Of a stretch of DNA of 15,543 bases, positions 1 to 7,624 are shown piece after piece. This stretch comes from Gammaproteobacteria bacterium (GTDB lineage: Bacteria; Pseudomonadota; Gammaproteobacteria; Thiohalorhabdales; Thiohalorhabdaceae): the NCBI GenBank assembly GCA_018609925.1, contig JAHEOG010000156.1, positions 1 through 15,543 of the forward strand. The letters run 5' to 3'. The notes under the pieces were generated by a model. It was given only the letters and a program-made list of their open reading frames with translations. It was not told the origin of the DNA and did no database searches. Both the position numbers and the translations under genes were made by a program. How positions within the stretch are numbered: the stretch's first letter is position 1; each line of letters opens with the position of its first letter.

Positions 1-186
1 AGCGTCCCGTCCAGGATCTCCCCGCAGCGCCCGAAGCCGTAAACGGGCGCGGTATCCACCAGAGGGATCCCCCTCAAGGGCGGTATGGATCGCGGGCGGC
101 GAGTCCTTGGCGCTGGTGTCCTACAAAGCCCGCCGGGCCCAGGTCCCAAGCCCGATGCGGGAGACTTGGATGCCGGCTCAGGGAAG
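1..186 (-). pseudogene. Aldo/keto reductase remnant, N-terminal part, decayed
   Basis: The minus strand still reads as the start of an aldo/keto reductase. A GIQVSRIGLGTW segment (first strand and loop) is followed by KDSPPAIHTALEG and then VDTAPVYGFGR, which holds the family's catalytic Asp and Tyr. The reading is broken: an in-frame TGA lies at 178-180 just before GIQVS, and an in-frame TAG at 121-123 follows GLGTWARRAL. A frameshift at the run of five C (69-73) separates the two halves, and a few residues expected between GTW and KDS seem missing. No convincing start codon is seen. The rest lies beyond the window edge. It sits 51 bases or more downstream of the HPF gene on the same strand. 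Sequencing error could explain one lesion, but hardly all of them. Confidence 0.72.
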
Positions 187-236
187 GGGGATGGATGCCA
201 ATCCCAAAGGTCCCCCCTGGTTCCCGCAGTGCCGGG

Positions 237-803
237 CTAGCGCTCCGGGTGCTCCTCGCCGATGACCCGAACCACCACGGCCTGCGGGCCTTCGTCGCCC
301 ATTTCCTCCAGGAAGCGCACCTCGTCGCCCTCTTGGAGCTGGTCGAAATCCCCGTTTTTCAAACTGTTGCGGTGGAAGTAGATCATGCGGCCGTCGATGG
401 ACTGCAGCATGCCGAAGTCCAAGCCCGGATGGAGGGCGCCTATCCGGGCATAGCCTTCCTCCTGGTGGGCCTTGACCTCCCCCCGGGTCTTGTTGGCATA
501 GGCCTCCAGCTTGCGCTCCATGGCCTCGAAGGCGTCGCGGATGGCAACGTAGGCGTCTTCGTGGGCATGGTTCTCGCCCGGATCGCGATTGACCACCAGC
601 TCCTTGCCGGGGACCGTCACATCCAAGCTGACGTGGAAGATCTTGCCCTTGTGGTGGTGCTTGTGGGGGGCCTCCACCACCACACGGCAGCTCATGATCT
701 TGTGGTAGTACCGCTCCAGCTTCTCCGCCCGATCGCGGATCTTGGCCTCCAGGGCGTCGGAATGGTCCATGCCCCGAAAGGTTACCTCGAGTGGAAGCTC
801 CAT
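237..803 (-). CDS. HPF/RaiA-type ribosome-associated protein with C-terminal cold-shock-like domain (188 aa)
   Basis: Residues 1 to about 105 fit the ribosome hibernation/ribosome-associated inhibitor fold: MELPLEVTFRGMD start, an amphipathic helix with KLERYY, a strand with CRVVVEAPHKHHHKGK and a DAYVAIRDAFEAMERKLE helix. Residues about 121-180 look like a small cold-shock-type nucleic-acid-binding barrel, with DFGMLQSIDGRMIYFHRNS and then GDEVRF. This combination is known in proteobacterial proteins annotated as HPF/RaiA family. The likely role is binding the small ribosomal subunit in stress or stationary phase, with the tail touching RNA. An upstream start at 926 would add 41 residues lying between genes. 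The ATG at 803 is chosen because AGGAG sits a few bases before it and the domain begins there. The gene is 76 bases downstream of the BcsS-like gene on the same strand. Confidence 0.88.
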   Translation of the reverse strand: MELPLEVTFRGMDHSDALEAKIRDRAEKLERYYHKIMSCRVVVEAPHKHHHKGKIFHVSLDVTVPGKELVVNRDPGENHAHEDAYVAIRDAFEAMERKLEAYANKTRGEVKAHQEEGYARIGALHPGLDFGMLQSIDGRMIYFHRNSLKNGDFDQLQEGDEVRFLEEMGDEGPQAVVVRVIGEEHPER

Positions 804-879
804 ACCTCTCTCCTGCAAGCAGTGATCTTTTACCCGAAGGGTTGTGGTGGCATTTCGCTCCCAGATCCGTTCCGAGGCT

Positions 880-1575
880 TCACAGGGCCCAGGCAAGCTC
901 GACGCCGCCATAACCCGAGGTTGCAACGTCTTCCTGGAAACGCACCCCGCCCTTTAGATTGAAGCTGGCATCCCCACCCAGTCCGATTCGGGCCAGAACA
1001 CCCCCTACCTGTACCGCATCGTAATCCGGACCGCCCTGGGGCACCACCTCGATCCCCGGCCAAGGCGTACCCCCGGGGACTGCGAATAGCCGGAGTCGGC
1101 CCCAATAGGCATCGGGACCCACCGTGTAGCTGGCTATGCCCTCTATCCGCCACCAGGCACCCTGCTGGTTGATGCTAGTCTGAAATTTGGCGCCCAAGCG
1201 CGCCCCTTCCACGTCACTATCGGCCGAGGGCGGATCCAGCGCCGTATTGCGATAGACCGCCCCTACCGAGGCCCCCCAGTTTCCGAGACCGACCCGCCAA
1301 TTGCGCCCCAGGGCAATTTCACCCCCGGGCGCGCTGGCTTCCACTTTGCCGGAGGCCCCTTCGAACTCGTAGCGCAGCCAATCCGCCCCGAGGCGGTAGA
1401 ACCAACCTTCGGCGAGCCCCGTATCGAGGGAGAAGGGACCGATCCAGCCCACAAAGGTATAGGAGGAGTCCCGGCTTACCTCACCGCCGGCCAAGGCCAC
1501 TCCCGCCGCGGTGGTGGGAGCGCTAGCTGGCAGCAGAAGGAGGATTAACCAGAACCGCAGGCTGAGATGGCGCAT
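880..1575 (-). CDS. bcsS: BcsS-like outer-membrane beta-barrel, cellulose biosynthesis (231 aa)
   Basis: The first 24 residues form a clear Sec signal peptide: a basic start MRHLSLR, a leucine-rich core, and an APTTAAG cleavage region. The rest is glycine-rich with alternating hydrophobic and aromatic residues (YTFVGWIGP, GWFYRLGADWLRYEF, AWWRIEGIASYTVG, YWGRLRLFAV), as in outer-membrane barrels. It ends in a strand containing GGVELAWAL. The length and pattern match what I recall of the BcsS family, which accompanies some bacterial cellulose synthases. The start at 1575 is needed for the signal peptide. It makes the gene overlap the end of the cellulose synthase gene by 53 nt in another frame, so the two are probably co-translated. 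The inferred role is polymer export or surface anchoring. The BcsS name rests on context and weak similarity; barrel plus signal peptide is the firm part. Confidence 0.68.
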   Translation of the reverse strand: MRHLSLRFWLILLLLPASAPTTAAGVALAGGEVSRDSSYTFVGWIGPFSLDTGLAEGWFYRLGADWLRYEFEGASGKVEASAPGGEIALGRNWRVGLGNWGASVGAVYRNTALDPPSADSDVEGARLGAKFQTSINQQGAWWRIEGIASYTVGPDAYWGRLRLFAVPGGTPWPGIEVVPQGGPDYDAVQVGGVLARIGLGGDASFNLKGGVRFQEDVATSGYGGVELAWAL

Positions 1576-3787
1576 GGGATGTTCCGATGGGCGATTGGAG
1601 GGTATGGATGAAGAGGGGTCCGAGAGGGGTGGCTAACCGACGCGCCGCCTGGACCCGGTAAACGGCTACTCCTAGACCGCGTTGACCCGGGGTGCTGACC
1701 TGCAGGAGGGCCCCCCGGGGAACCTCCCAGCCCAAAGTAATCCGGTCCAGGCGCCCCGAAGGCAGCCGGAGCCCTGTGGCAAACTCCTCCCCAAACCGAC
1801 TAAGCCGCCTGTATCCTGCCCCCTTGTGGGCCTCCCCAAAGGGATCCGAGGCGCGACAAGCCACCGGCACCCAATCGGGGACTTTCCCTTCCCGTCGATC
1901 CCGGCTTCGTCCGAACCAGCTCCGAATGACCTCCACAGGGGTGCGGCCCCTCTCACGGAGCCCACCGAAGAACCATTGGAGGTCCGATCCATACAGGAAC
2001 CGCAGGAGCTCTTCCCGTACCGGCTGCGAAAGCTCCTGCAGGCGAAGTCTTACCTCCCACCAGCGATCTCCCAGCCCCGCCACCCTCGCCCCACGCACCT
2101 GACCCCGGAAAGGAACCGGACCATTAGGCAGGAGGATCTCCCCGGCCATAACGCGACCTTCCTCCAGTTCGCCGGCCGGAGCCGGTAGCCGAAGGCATAA
2201 CCCCTCGGGGGACAGGTCTTCCACTAAGCCCAACGTACCCGAGCTACCGGAATCAACAAGGGCTACCCTGGCGGGAAGGGCCGTCGGGAAGCGGTATTCC
2301 TTGCGCCGCCGGCGCAAGCCCCAGGTGAACAGCAGGACCGAGCCCGCCAGAGCCCCGTTCAAACTTGCCCAGAACAGATTGGCCGCGAAGGCCCCCGTAG
2401 AGAGGCCGTTTCCCGCCAGGAAAAGCACGGCCCCGACGGGGATCGCCATGCTATTCACCAACAGGACCAACCCCTGGGGTATCACGGGAAGCCCACCGTC
2501 GGCGACCCCCCCCTTGGGAGTAACCCGAAAGCCCCGCGGACGGCGGAGCAGCCCCAGCGTGGAGCGCATGAAGGCCGCAAAACGGGCCATATTGTACTGC
2601 TCGATGTAGAAGGTGTTGCCGTAGCCGCGACCGAGCTCCTCAAATGCCCAGAAGTTCAGGAGATAGAAGGGGACAAAGTGGGCCAGGAAAACCCAGCCGA
2701 AGTGGGCGATGGGCATGACCCCGGTCATCAGCACGAACGCGGGGGCCGAATAGAAAACCGCCTTCTGCCAGCCGTCGAAATAGGTCAGCATGGAGGCGAG
2801 GTAGCTCAGCCGCTGGGGCAGGGAGAGCCCGCGGGCAAAAAGCACCCCTTCCCGTCGCCAGACCTGCATGGCCCCGGCCCCCCAGCGCAAACGCTGCCGC
2901 AGGAAGGGCCGGAGGGAGGGAGGCGCCAGGCCGAAGGCCAGGGCCTCGGCGTGGTAGAGGGAGCGATAGCCCCGCTTGTGGAAACGGATCGAGGTGTGGA
3001 GATCTTCGGTGATCGTTTCGGGGGCGAATCCGCCGATCGCGTCAAGAGCGGACCGGCGCAAAACGGCGCAGCTTCCGGCGAAGAAGGCGGCGTTGTGGCG
3101 ATCCTTGCCGGGCATAATGACCCGGAAGAAAAGCGACTGCTCGGTCCAGACGGTCCTCCTTCCCCGAGCGCTCCGATGCTGGTAGGAATCGAGGTTGTAG
3201 TAGTCCTGCGGGGTCTGGACGAAGGCCAATTCCGGATCCCGGAAGTAGCCCAGCACCCGGTGGAGGAAATCCCGGCGGGGGGCGTGGTCGGCGTCGAAGA
3301 CCGCTACGAATTCCCCTTTGGCGTGAGCCAAGGCGTGGTTGAGATTGCCCGCCTTGCCGTGACGGTTGCCCTCGCGGGCCAGGTAGTGGCAGCCCACTTC
3401 GGCTGCCAAGGCGGCCATCTCGGACCGGTTGCCGTCGTCCAGCAGCCACAGGGAATGGGGATAATCCATCCGGTCCGCGGCAAGCAAGGTCCGTCGAACC
3501 AGATCCGGGTCCTCATTAAGGGTGGGAACGAAGACATCCACCCCCAGACCCGCTTCGGGGAGTGGAGCCGGCTGCGGCCGGCTCAGGCGCCAAACCATGA
3601 AGGCATGCAGAAGGGCGGTCAGGAAGCCGTACAGCTCCACCCCGTAGATGAGCCCGGAGAAAATCGGCGCCTCGGGGTTGAAGGTCCCCGGCCGCCAGGC
3701 CAGGTACCACAAACCCACCCCGAGGAAGGCAAAGACCACCAAGCGTTGGGCGAGGCCCAACGCTTCGTAGGTGCGCTCATTGACCAT
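1523..3787 (-). CDS. bcsA: Cellulose synthase catalytic subunit, GT2 with PilZ domain (754 aa)
   Basis: This is a membrane processive glycosyltransferase that polymerises a UDP-sugar, most likely UDP-glucose into beta-1,4-glucan. Two membrane segments lie near residues 12-30 and 43-66. The GT2 core has the expected motifs: DDG at 117-119, DAD at 165-167, TED at 260-262 and QRLRW at 298-302. Further membrane segments follow at about 330-380 and 434-490. Between them is the gating-loop motif FRVTPKG at 420-426, typical of BcsA. A PilZ domain follows, with RKEYR at 495-499 and DLSPEG at 524-529, so c-di-GMP activation is expected. About 150 further residues (600-754) do not resemble a familiar domain. 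The start is uncertain: a TTG at 3817 would add 10 residues but has no spaced Shine-Dalgarno and lies only a few bases after the predicted promoter, so ATG at 3787 is preferred. No bcsB or bcsC lies nearby. Confidence 0.88.
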   Translation of the reverse strand: MVNERTYEALGLAQRLVVFAFLGVGLWYLAWRPGTFNPEAPIFSGLIYGVELYGFLTALLHAFMVWRLSRPQPAPLPEAGLGVDVFVPTLNEDPDLVRRTLLAADRMDYPHSLWLLDDGNRSEMAALAAEVGCHYLAREGNRHGKAGNLNHALAHAKGEFVAVFDADHAPRRDFLHRVLGYFRDPELAFVQTPQDYYNLDSYQHRSARGRRTVWTEQSLFFRVIMPGKDRHNAAFFAGSCAVLRRSALDAIGGFAPETITEDLHTSIRFHKRGYRSLYHAEALAFGLAPPSLRPFLRQRLRWGAGAMQVWRREGVLFARGLSLPQRLSYLASMLTYFDGWQKAVFYSAPAFVLMTGVMPIAHFGWVFLAHFVPFYLLNFWAFEELGRGYGNTFYIEQYNMARFAAFMRSTLGLLRRPRGFRVTPKGGVADGGLPVIPQGLVLLVNSMAIPVGAVLFLAGNGLSTGAFAANLFWASLNGALAGSVLLFTWGLRRRRKEYRFPTALPARVALVDSGSSGTLGLVEDLSPEGLCLRLPAPAGELEEGRVMAGEILLPNGPVPFRGQVRGARVAGLGDRWWEVRLRLQELSQPVREELLRFLYGSDLQWFFGGLRERGRTPVEVIRSWFGRSRDRREGKVPDWVPVACRASDPFGEAHKGAGYRRLSRFGEEFATGLRLPSGRLDRITLGWEVPRGALLQVSTPGQRGLGVAVYRVQAARRLATPLGPLFIHTLQSPIGTSHAPSQPAVLVNPPSAAS

Positions 3788-3831
3788 AGGTGCCGATACC
3801 CAGACTGCATCATTCAACCCCCCGATCTACC

Positions 3832-3861
3832 CGAATAGCCAAACCAGGGGCACGTTGTCAA
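3832..3861 (-). promoter_or_regulatory. Candidate sigma-70 promoter for bcsA
   Basis: On the minus strand TTGACA (3861-3856) matches the -35 consensus exactly. It is followed after 18 bases by TATTCG (3837-3832), a poor -10. Transcription would begin near 3825, giving a leader of about 38 bases to the ATG at 3787. It lies in the AT-richest part of the 167-base gap between bcsA and the divergent reductase gene. Confidence 0.35.
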
Positions 3862-3918
3862 ATCAAAAAGACACCCCTGTCCGGAGGGTTACCACAGCCC
3901 ACCCCGGCTGGCGGCCCT

Positions 3919-3937
3919 CATCCGGATGGCATCCGGA
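3919..3937. repeat. CATCCGGATG palindrome with adjacent CATCCGGA copy upstream of nrdJ
   Basis: CATCCGGATG at 3919-3928 is a perfect 10-base palindrome. CATCCGGA recurs at 3930-3937, so the two CATCCGGA copies start 11 bases apart, about one helix turn. The pair ends six bases before the AGGAGG of nrdJ (3943-3948). It could be an operator or a leader hairpin. Chance is possible in GC-rich DNA. Confidence 0.35.
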
Positions 3938-3954
3938 ACAGCAGGAGGCAGGCA

Positions 3955-5802
3955 ATGACGGGCAACGCAGGCCCCCGTACGAGCGAAGATCCGTTCGAGG
4001 CGGAGATCGCCCGTCACATCTGGCGGAGCAAATACCGCCTCAGTGAGGGTCCCGAAAGGGCGGAGGAAGACATCGGGGACACCTGGAACCGGGTGGCTCG
4101 CGCCCTGGCCGCGGTGGAGAGCGAGCCCGAGGACTGGCGAGCCCCCTTCCGGCAGGCCCTTGAGGGCTTCCGGTTTCTGCCCGCAGGGCGGATTCTGGCC
4201 GGGGCCGGGACCGGGCGCAAGGTGACCCTTTTCAACTGCTTCGTCATGGGACGCATCGCGGATTCCATGGAAGGGATTTTCGAGGCCCTCAAGGAAGGCG
4301 CGGTGACCATGCAGCAAGGAGGGGGTGTGGGCTACGACTTCTCCACCCTCCGCCCGCGGGGGATGCTTACCCGGGACACTCGGACACTCGCCTCCGGCCC
4401 CGTCTCCTTCATGGAGGTTTGGAACGCCATGTGCGCCACGGTGCTGTCCACCGGTGCGCGCCGAGGGGCCATGATGGCCACGCTGCGCTGCGACCACCCG
4501 GACATCGAGGAGTTCGTGGAGGCCAAGCGCGAAGAGGGTCGCCTGACCCGGTTCAACCTCTCCGCGCTCGTTCCCGACGAGCTTATGGAGGCCGTTCGCG
4601 AAGACGCCGACTGGCCTCTAATCTTCCCCGAGGACGCCCTCGATCCGGACGTGGGTGAAGGCGGCACAATCCACCGGCAATGGCCCGGCTACGATGGCCC
4701 CGTCCCGTGCCGAGTGGTGCGCACGGTCCCGGCCCGCGATCTGTGGCAACGCATCGCCGCCGCTACCTATGACGTGGCAGAGCCCGGGGTGATCTTCATC
4801 GACCGCGTGAACCAGTGGAACAACCTCTGGTACCGGGAGCACATCTCGGCCACCAACCCCTGCGGCGAGGAGCCCCTACCCCCGTATGGCTCCTGCAACC
4901 TGGGCTCCATCAACCTCGCCGCTTTCGTCGAGGCGCCGCTCACCGACCGAGCCCGGCTGGATCTTTCGGGGATCGCCGAGGTGGTCCCCACCGCAGTGCG
5001 CATGCTGGACAACGTCATCGACGCCTCGCGGTTCCCCCTGGACCGCCAGGCGGCGGTGGAACGGGGGAACCGCCGCATCGGCCTGGGCCTTACGGGTCTG
5101 GGAGACGCCCTGATCATGCTGGGCCTGCGCTACGACAGCGAGGCTGGCCGGACCCAGGCGGCCACCGCCATGCGCACAATCACCGAAGCCGCCTACCGCG
5201 CCTCCATTGAGCTTGCCGAGGAGAAGGGGGCCTTCCCCGATTTCGAGGCGGGCCCCTATCTCGAAGGCCGGTTCGTGGCCGGTCTCCCGGAGGACATCCG
5301 CGAGGGCATCGCCGCCCGGGGCATACGCAACAGCCACTTGACCGCCATCGCCCCCACCGGGACCATCAGCCTGCTTGCCAACAACGTTTCCGGCGGTCTG
5401 GAGCCCCCCTTCGACTTCCGCTTCCGGCGCCGGGTCCTGGGGGCGGACGGCACTGCCCACGAGTACACGGTAGAGGATTACGCCCACCGGCTGTGGCGGC
5501 GGACCCAAGGGGACGATCGGCCCCTCCCCGAGACCTTCGTGCGTGCCCCGGACCTGGCTCCGGAGGACCACTTGGCCATGCAGGCGGCCCTGCAGCCATG
5601 TGTGGACAGCTCCATCTCGAAGACCATCAACATCCCCCCGGAATTTCCCTTCGAGGCGTTCCGTACCGTCTACGAGCAGGCCTACACCTTGGGCAACAAG
5701 GGCTGCACCACCTACCGCCCAACCCCGGAGCGGGGTGCCGTGCTCGAGGCGGAGACTGGAGATGCGCCGCACTGTTGCAGCGTCGAGCGGGAAACGGACT
5801 GA
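3955..5802 (+). CDS. nrdJ: Class II (adenosylcobalamin-dependent) ribonucleotide reductase (615 aa)
   Basis: This enzyme reduces ribonucleotides to deoxyribonucleotides using a B12-generated thiyl radical, and needs neither oxygen nor a second subunit. The ten-stranded barrel motifs are clear. FNCFV carries one redox cysteine (C95). NPCGEE holds the active-site Asn301, thiyl Cys303 and Glu305. The second redox cysteine is C314, 11 residues after the thiyl Cys, a spacing I recall from class II rather than class I enzymes. Other marks are QQGGGVGYDFS near 120-130, STGARRGAMM near 165-174 and the phosphate loop APTGTISLLANN near 466-477. The C-terminus ends in HCCSVE, a plausible re-reducing Cys pair, and lacks the zinc-ribbon tail of longer NrdJ proteins. 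The ATG at 3955 is chosen because AGGAGG lies six bases upstream; an open frame from 3790 has no family-like sequence. It heads a run with a hydrolase, thyA and a Nudix gene. Confidence 0.95.
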   Translation: MTGNAGPRTSEDPFEAEIARHIWRSKYRLSEGPERAEEDIGDTWNRVARALAAVESEPEDWRAPFRQALEGFRFLPAGRILAGAGTGRKVTLFNCFVMGRIADSMEGIFEALKEGAVTMQQGGGVGYDFSTLRPRGMLTRDTRTLASGPVSFMEVWNAMCATVLSTGARRGAMMATLRCDHPDIEEFVEAKREEGRLTRFNLSALVPDELMEAVREDADWPLIFPEDALDPDVGEGGTIHRQWPGYDGPVPCRVVRTVPARDLWQRIAAATYDVAEPGVIFIDRVNQWNNLWYREHISATNPCGEEPLPPYGSCNLGSINLAAFVEAPLTDRARLDLSGIAEVVPTAVRMLDNVIDASRFPLDRQAAVERGNRRIGLGLTGLGDALIMLGLRYDSEAGRTQAATAMRTITEAAYRASIELAEEKGAFPDFEAGPYLEGRFVAGLPEDIREGIAARGIRNSHLTAIAPTGTISLLANNVSGGLEPPFDFRFRRRVLGADGTAHEYTVEDYAHRLWRRTQGDDRPLPETFVRAPDLAPEDHLAMQAALQPCVDSSISKTINIPPEFPFEAFRTVYEQAYTLGNKGCTTYRPTPERGAVLEAETGDAPHCCSVERETD

Positions 5803-5841
5803 CCCCAGGCTGCGGGCAGCGCCGACCATGGGAAGAAGGCC

Positions 5842-6708
5842 ATGTCCTTCCAGCAAGCACTCCTCGGGCTAGGCGTCCTGGCCGCCGGCTACGCGGCGCT
5901 GGTGCTCTGGGTCTACCTGAGCCAGGACCGGCTGCTATTCCTCCCCGATCAACCAGGGCGCAGTGTCAAAGCCACCCCCGAGACGGTGGGGCTCGACTAC
6001 GAGCGGATCACATTGGAGGCGCAGGACGGCGTCCATTTGGACGGTTGGCTCGTTCCTTCCCCCGAGGAGCGGGCCGTGGTCGCCTTCTTCCATGGCAATG
6101 CGGGCAACATCGGACACCGGCTGGACACCCTGCGGCTATTCCACGAGCTGGGCCTGTCCGTGCTGATCTTTGACTATCGCGGTTACGGCCGCAGTGAAGG
6201 GGAGCCTTCCGAAGTTGGCTTTTACCGGGACGGGGAAGCCGTGTGGCGCTATTTGCGCCGCGATCGCGGGGTAGCCGCCGAGCGCATCGTCCTGGTGGGG
6301 CGCTCCCTGGGCGCAGCCGTGGCCGCGCACCTCGCCGCACGACACCGTCCCGGGGCGCTGATCCTGGAATCGCCGTTCGTCTCCATCCCCGAGCTCGGCC
6401 AAGCCATCTATCCTTATCTGCCGGTGCGCTGGATCGCTAAGTACCGGTTCCCCACCGCCGACAACACGGCCCGGTGCCGCTGCGCGGTCCTGGTGATCCA
6501 CAGCCCCACCGACGAGATCGTGCCCATCGCCCACGGGCAAGCCATCTTCGAACGGCTTACGGGCCCCAAGCGATTCCTGGAGCTGAAGGGCGGTCACAAC
6601 GGCAGCTTCTTGGAGGACGAGGCAACCTACCGCGCCGGTCTCGAGGCCTTTCTGGCCGAGCACCTTCCGGCCGGGACTCCGATGGGGGACAGGACCCCCG
6701 ACGATTGA
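5842..6708 (+). CDS. Membrane-anchored alpha/beta hydrolase, ABHD13/BEM46-like (288 aa)
   Basis: An N-terminal hydrophobic helix (about residues 5-27) is followed by LSQDRLLFLPDQP, a hallmark of the ABHD13/BEM46-like alpha/beta hydrolases. The hydrolase fold shows the oxyanion region FFHGNAGN (about 82-89), DYRGYGRSEG near 111-120 and the nucleophile elbow GRSLGA with Ser155. The acid is probably Asp224 in HSPTDEIVP, and the histidine His252 in GGHNGSF. All three catalytic residues are present, so it should be an active serine hydrolase, likely tethered to the inner membrane with the catalytic domain on one face. The substrate is unknown; the family is loosely described as esterase, lipase or peptidase. 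GGAAGAAGG lies just before the start. It sits 39 bases after nrdJ and 53 before thyA, so it is probably co-transcribed, but nothing ties it to nucleotide metabolism beyond position. Confidence 0.85.
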   Translation: MSFQQALLGLGVLAAGYAALVLWVYLSQDRLLFLPDQPGRSVKATPETVGLDYERITLEAQDGVHLDGWLVPSPEERAVVAFFHGNAGNIGHRLDTLRLFHELGLSVLIFDYRGYGRSEGEPSEVGFYRDGEAVWRYLRRDRGVAAERIVLVGRSLGAAVAAHLAARHRPGALILESPFVSIPELGQAIYPYLPVRWIAKYRFPTADNTARCRCAVLVIHSPTDEIVPIAHGQAIFERLTGPKRFLELKGGHNGSFLEDEATYRAGLEAFLAEHLPAGTPMGDRTPDD

Positions 6709-6761
6709 GGCCCGCCGACGGACCCATGTGCCATCCTGGGGATTGGGGAGGACATCCGACG

Positions 6762-7556
6762 ATGCGGAACTATCTCGACCTGCTGGCCCACGTGCGGAAC
6801 CAGGGCGTGCCCAAATCGGACCGCACCGGGGTAGGCACCCTGTCCACCTTCGGTGCGCAGCTGCGCTTCGATCTCGAGCACGGGTTCCCGGCGGTCACGA
6901 CCAAGAAGCTCTTTTTCCGGGGGGTCAAGGAAGAGCTGCTCTGGTTCCTCCGGGGGTCCACCAACGCCCGGGAGCTCCAGGGAAGGGATGTCCACATATG
7001 GGATGCGTGGGCGGGTCCCGACGGCGAGCTGGGTCCCATCTACGGCTACCAGTGGCGCTCCTGGCCTTGCCCGGACGGTCGCCATATCGACCAGATAACC
7101 GAGGTGCTGCATAGCCTCCGGCACGATCCCGACAGCCGGCGCCACTTGGTCTCGGCCTGGAACGTGGCCGACCTCGACCGTATGGGCCTGGCGCCTTGCC
7201 ACATCCTGTTCCAGTTCCACGTCGCCGAGGGACGCCTCTCCTGCCAGGTCTATCAGCGCTCGGCGGACCTCTTCCTCGGCGTGCCGTTCAACATCGCCTC
7301 CTACGCCTTGCTCACCTCCATGGTGGCCCACGTCCTCGGTTATCGCAGCGGCGAGCTTATCCACACCCTGGGCGATGCCCATATCTACCGCAATCACCTT
7401 GCAGCGGTGGACGAGCAGCTCGGCCGGGAGCCCCTGCCGCTACCGGCGCTGCGACTGAATCCCCAGGTTAGCGACCTGTTCGCCTTTACCCCCGACGACA
7501 TCCATCTGGAGGGCTATCGCAGCCACGGCCGGATCTCGGCCCCCGTGGCGGTATAG
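6762..7556 (+). CDS. thyA: Thymidylate synthase ThyA (264 aa)
   Basis: It converts dUMP and methylenetetrahydrofolate to dTMP and dihydrofolate. The length of 264 residues equals that of the E. coli enzyme. The N-terminal MRNYLDLLAHVRNQG and the phosphate-binding DRTGVGTLSTFG are present, as is ELLWFLRGSTNA. The nucleophile is Cys146 in LAPCHILFQF, the same number as in E. coli. The dUMP/folate-binding QRSADLFLGVPFNIASYA and the C-terminal VAV are also conserved. The ATG at 6762 is preferred over longer open-frame starts because the protein then aligns exactly with the family and GGGGAGG lies about ten bases upstream. It probably shares a transcript with nrdJ and the hydrolase before it and the Nudix gene 68 bases after it. 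Confidence 0.96.
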   Translation: MRNYLDLLAHVRNQGVPKSDRTGVGTLSTFGAQLRFDLEHGFPAVTTKKLFFRGVKEELLWFLRGSTNARELQGRDVHIWDAWAGPDGELGPIYGYQWRSWPCPDGRHIDQITEVLHSLRHDPDSRRHLVSAWNVADLDRMGLAPCHILFQFHVAEGRLSCQVYQRSADLFLGVPFNIASYALLTSMVAHVLGYRSGELIHTLGDAHIYRNHLAAVDEQLGREPLPLPALRLNPQVSDLFAFTPDDIHLEGYRSHGRISAPVAV

Positions 7557-7624
7557 GGCCGCGAGAGCAGTCCTCGTAGCCCCATGTTCGGCCCTTCTCG
7601 GATCAACGTCCCAACGGAGTCGCC

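Noticed and set aside
2678..3838. Plus-strand open frame of 386 codons opposite bcsA
   Set aside because: The sequence is low-complexity Gly/Pro/Glu-rich and is the antisense of clear GT2 motifs; such frames are common in GC-rich DNA.
3790..3954. N-terminal extension of nrdJ by 55 residues
   Set aside because: The residues are Pro/Arg-rich without family similarity and overlap the bcsA start; AGGAGG before 3955 marks the true start.
3818..3954. Cobalamin riboswitch or NrdR boxes controlling nrdJ
   Set aside because: The gap is too short for a B12 riboswitch and I find no B12-box-like core. No pair of NrdR-type AT-rich palindromes is present.
4876..5856. Minus-strand open frame of 326 codons opposite nrdJ
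   Set aside because: It lies antisense to the conserved reductase barrel and has no recognisable domain.
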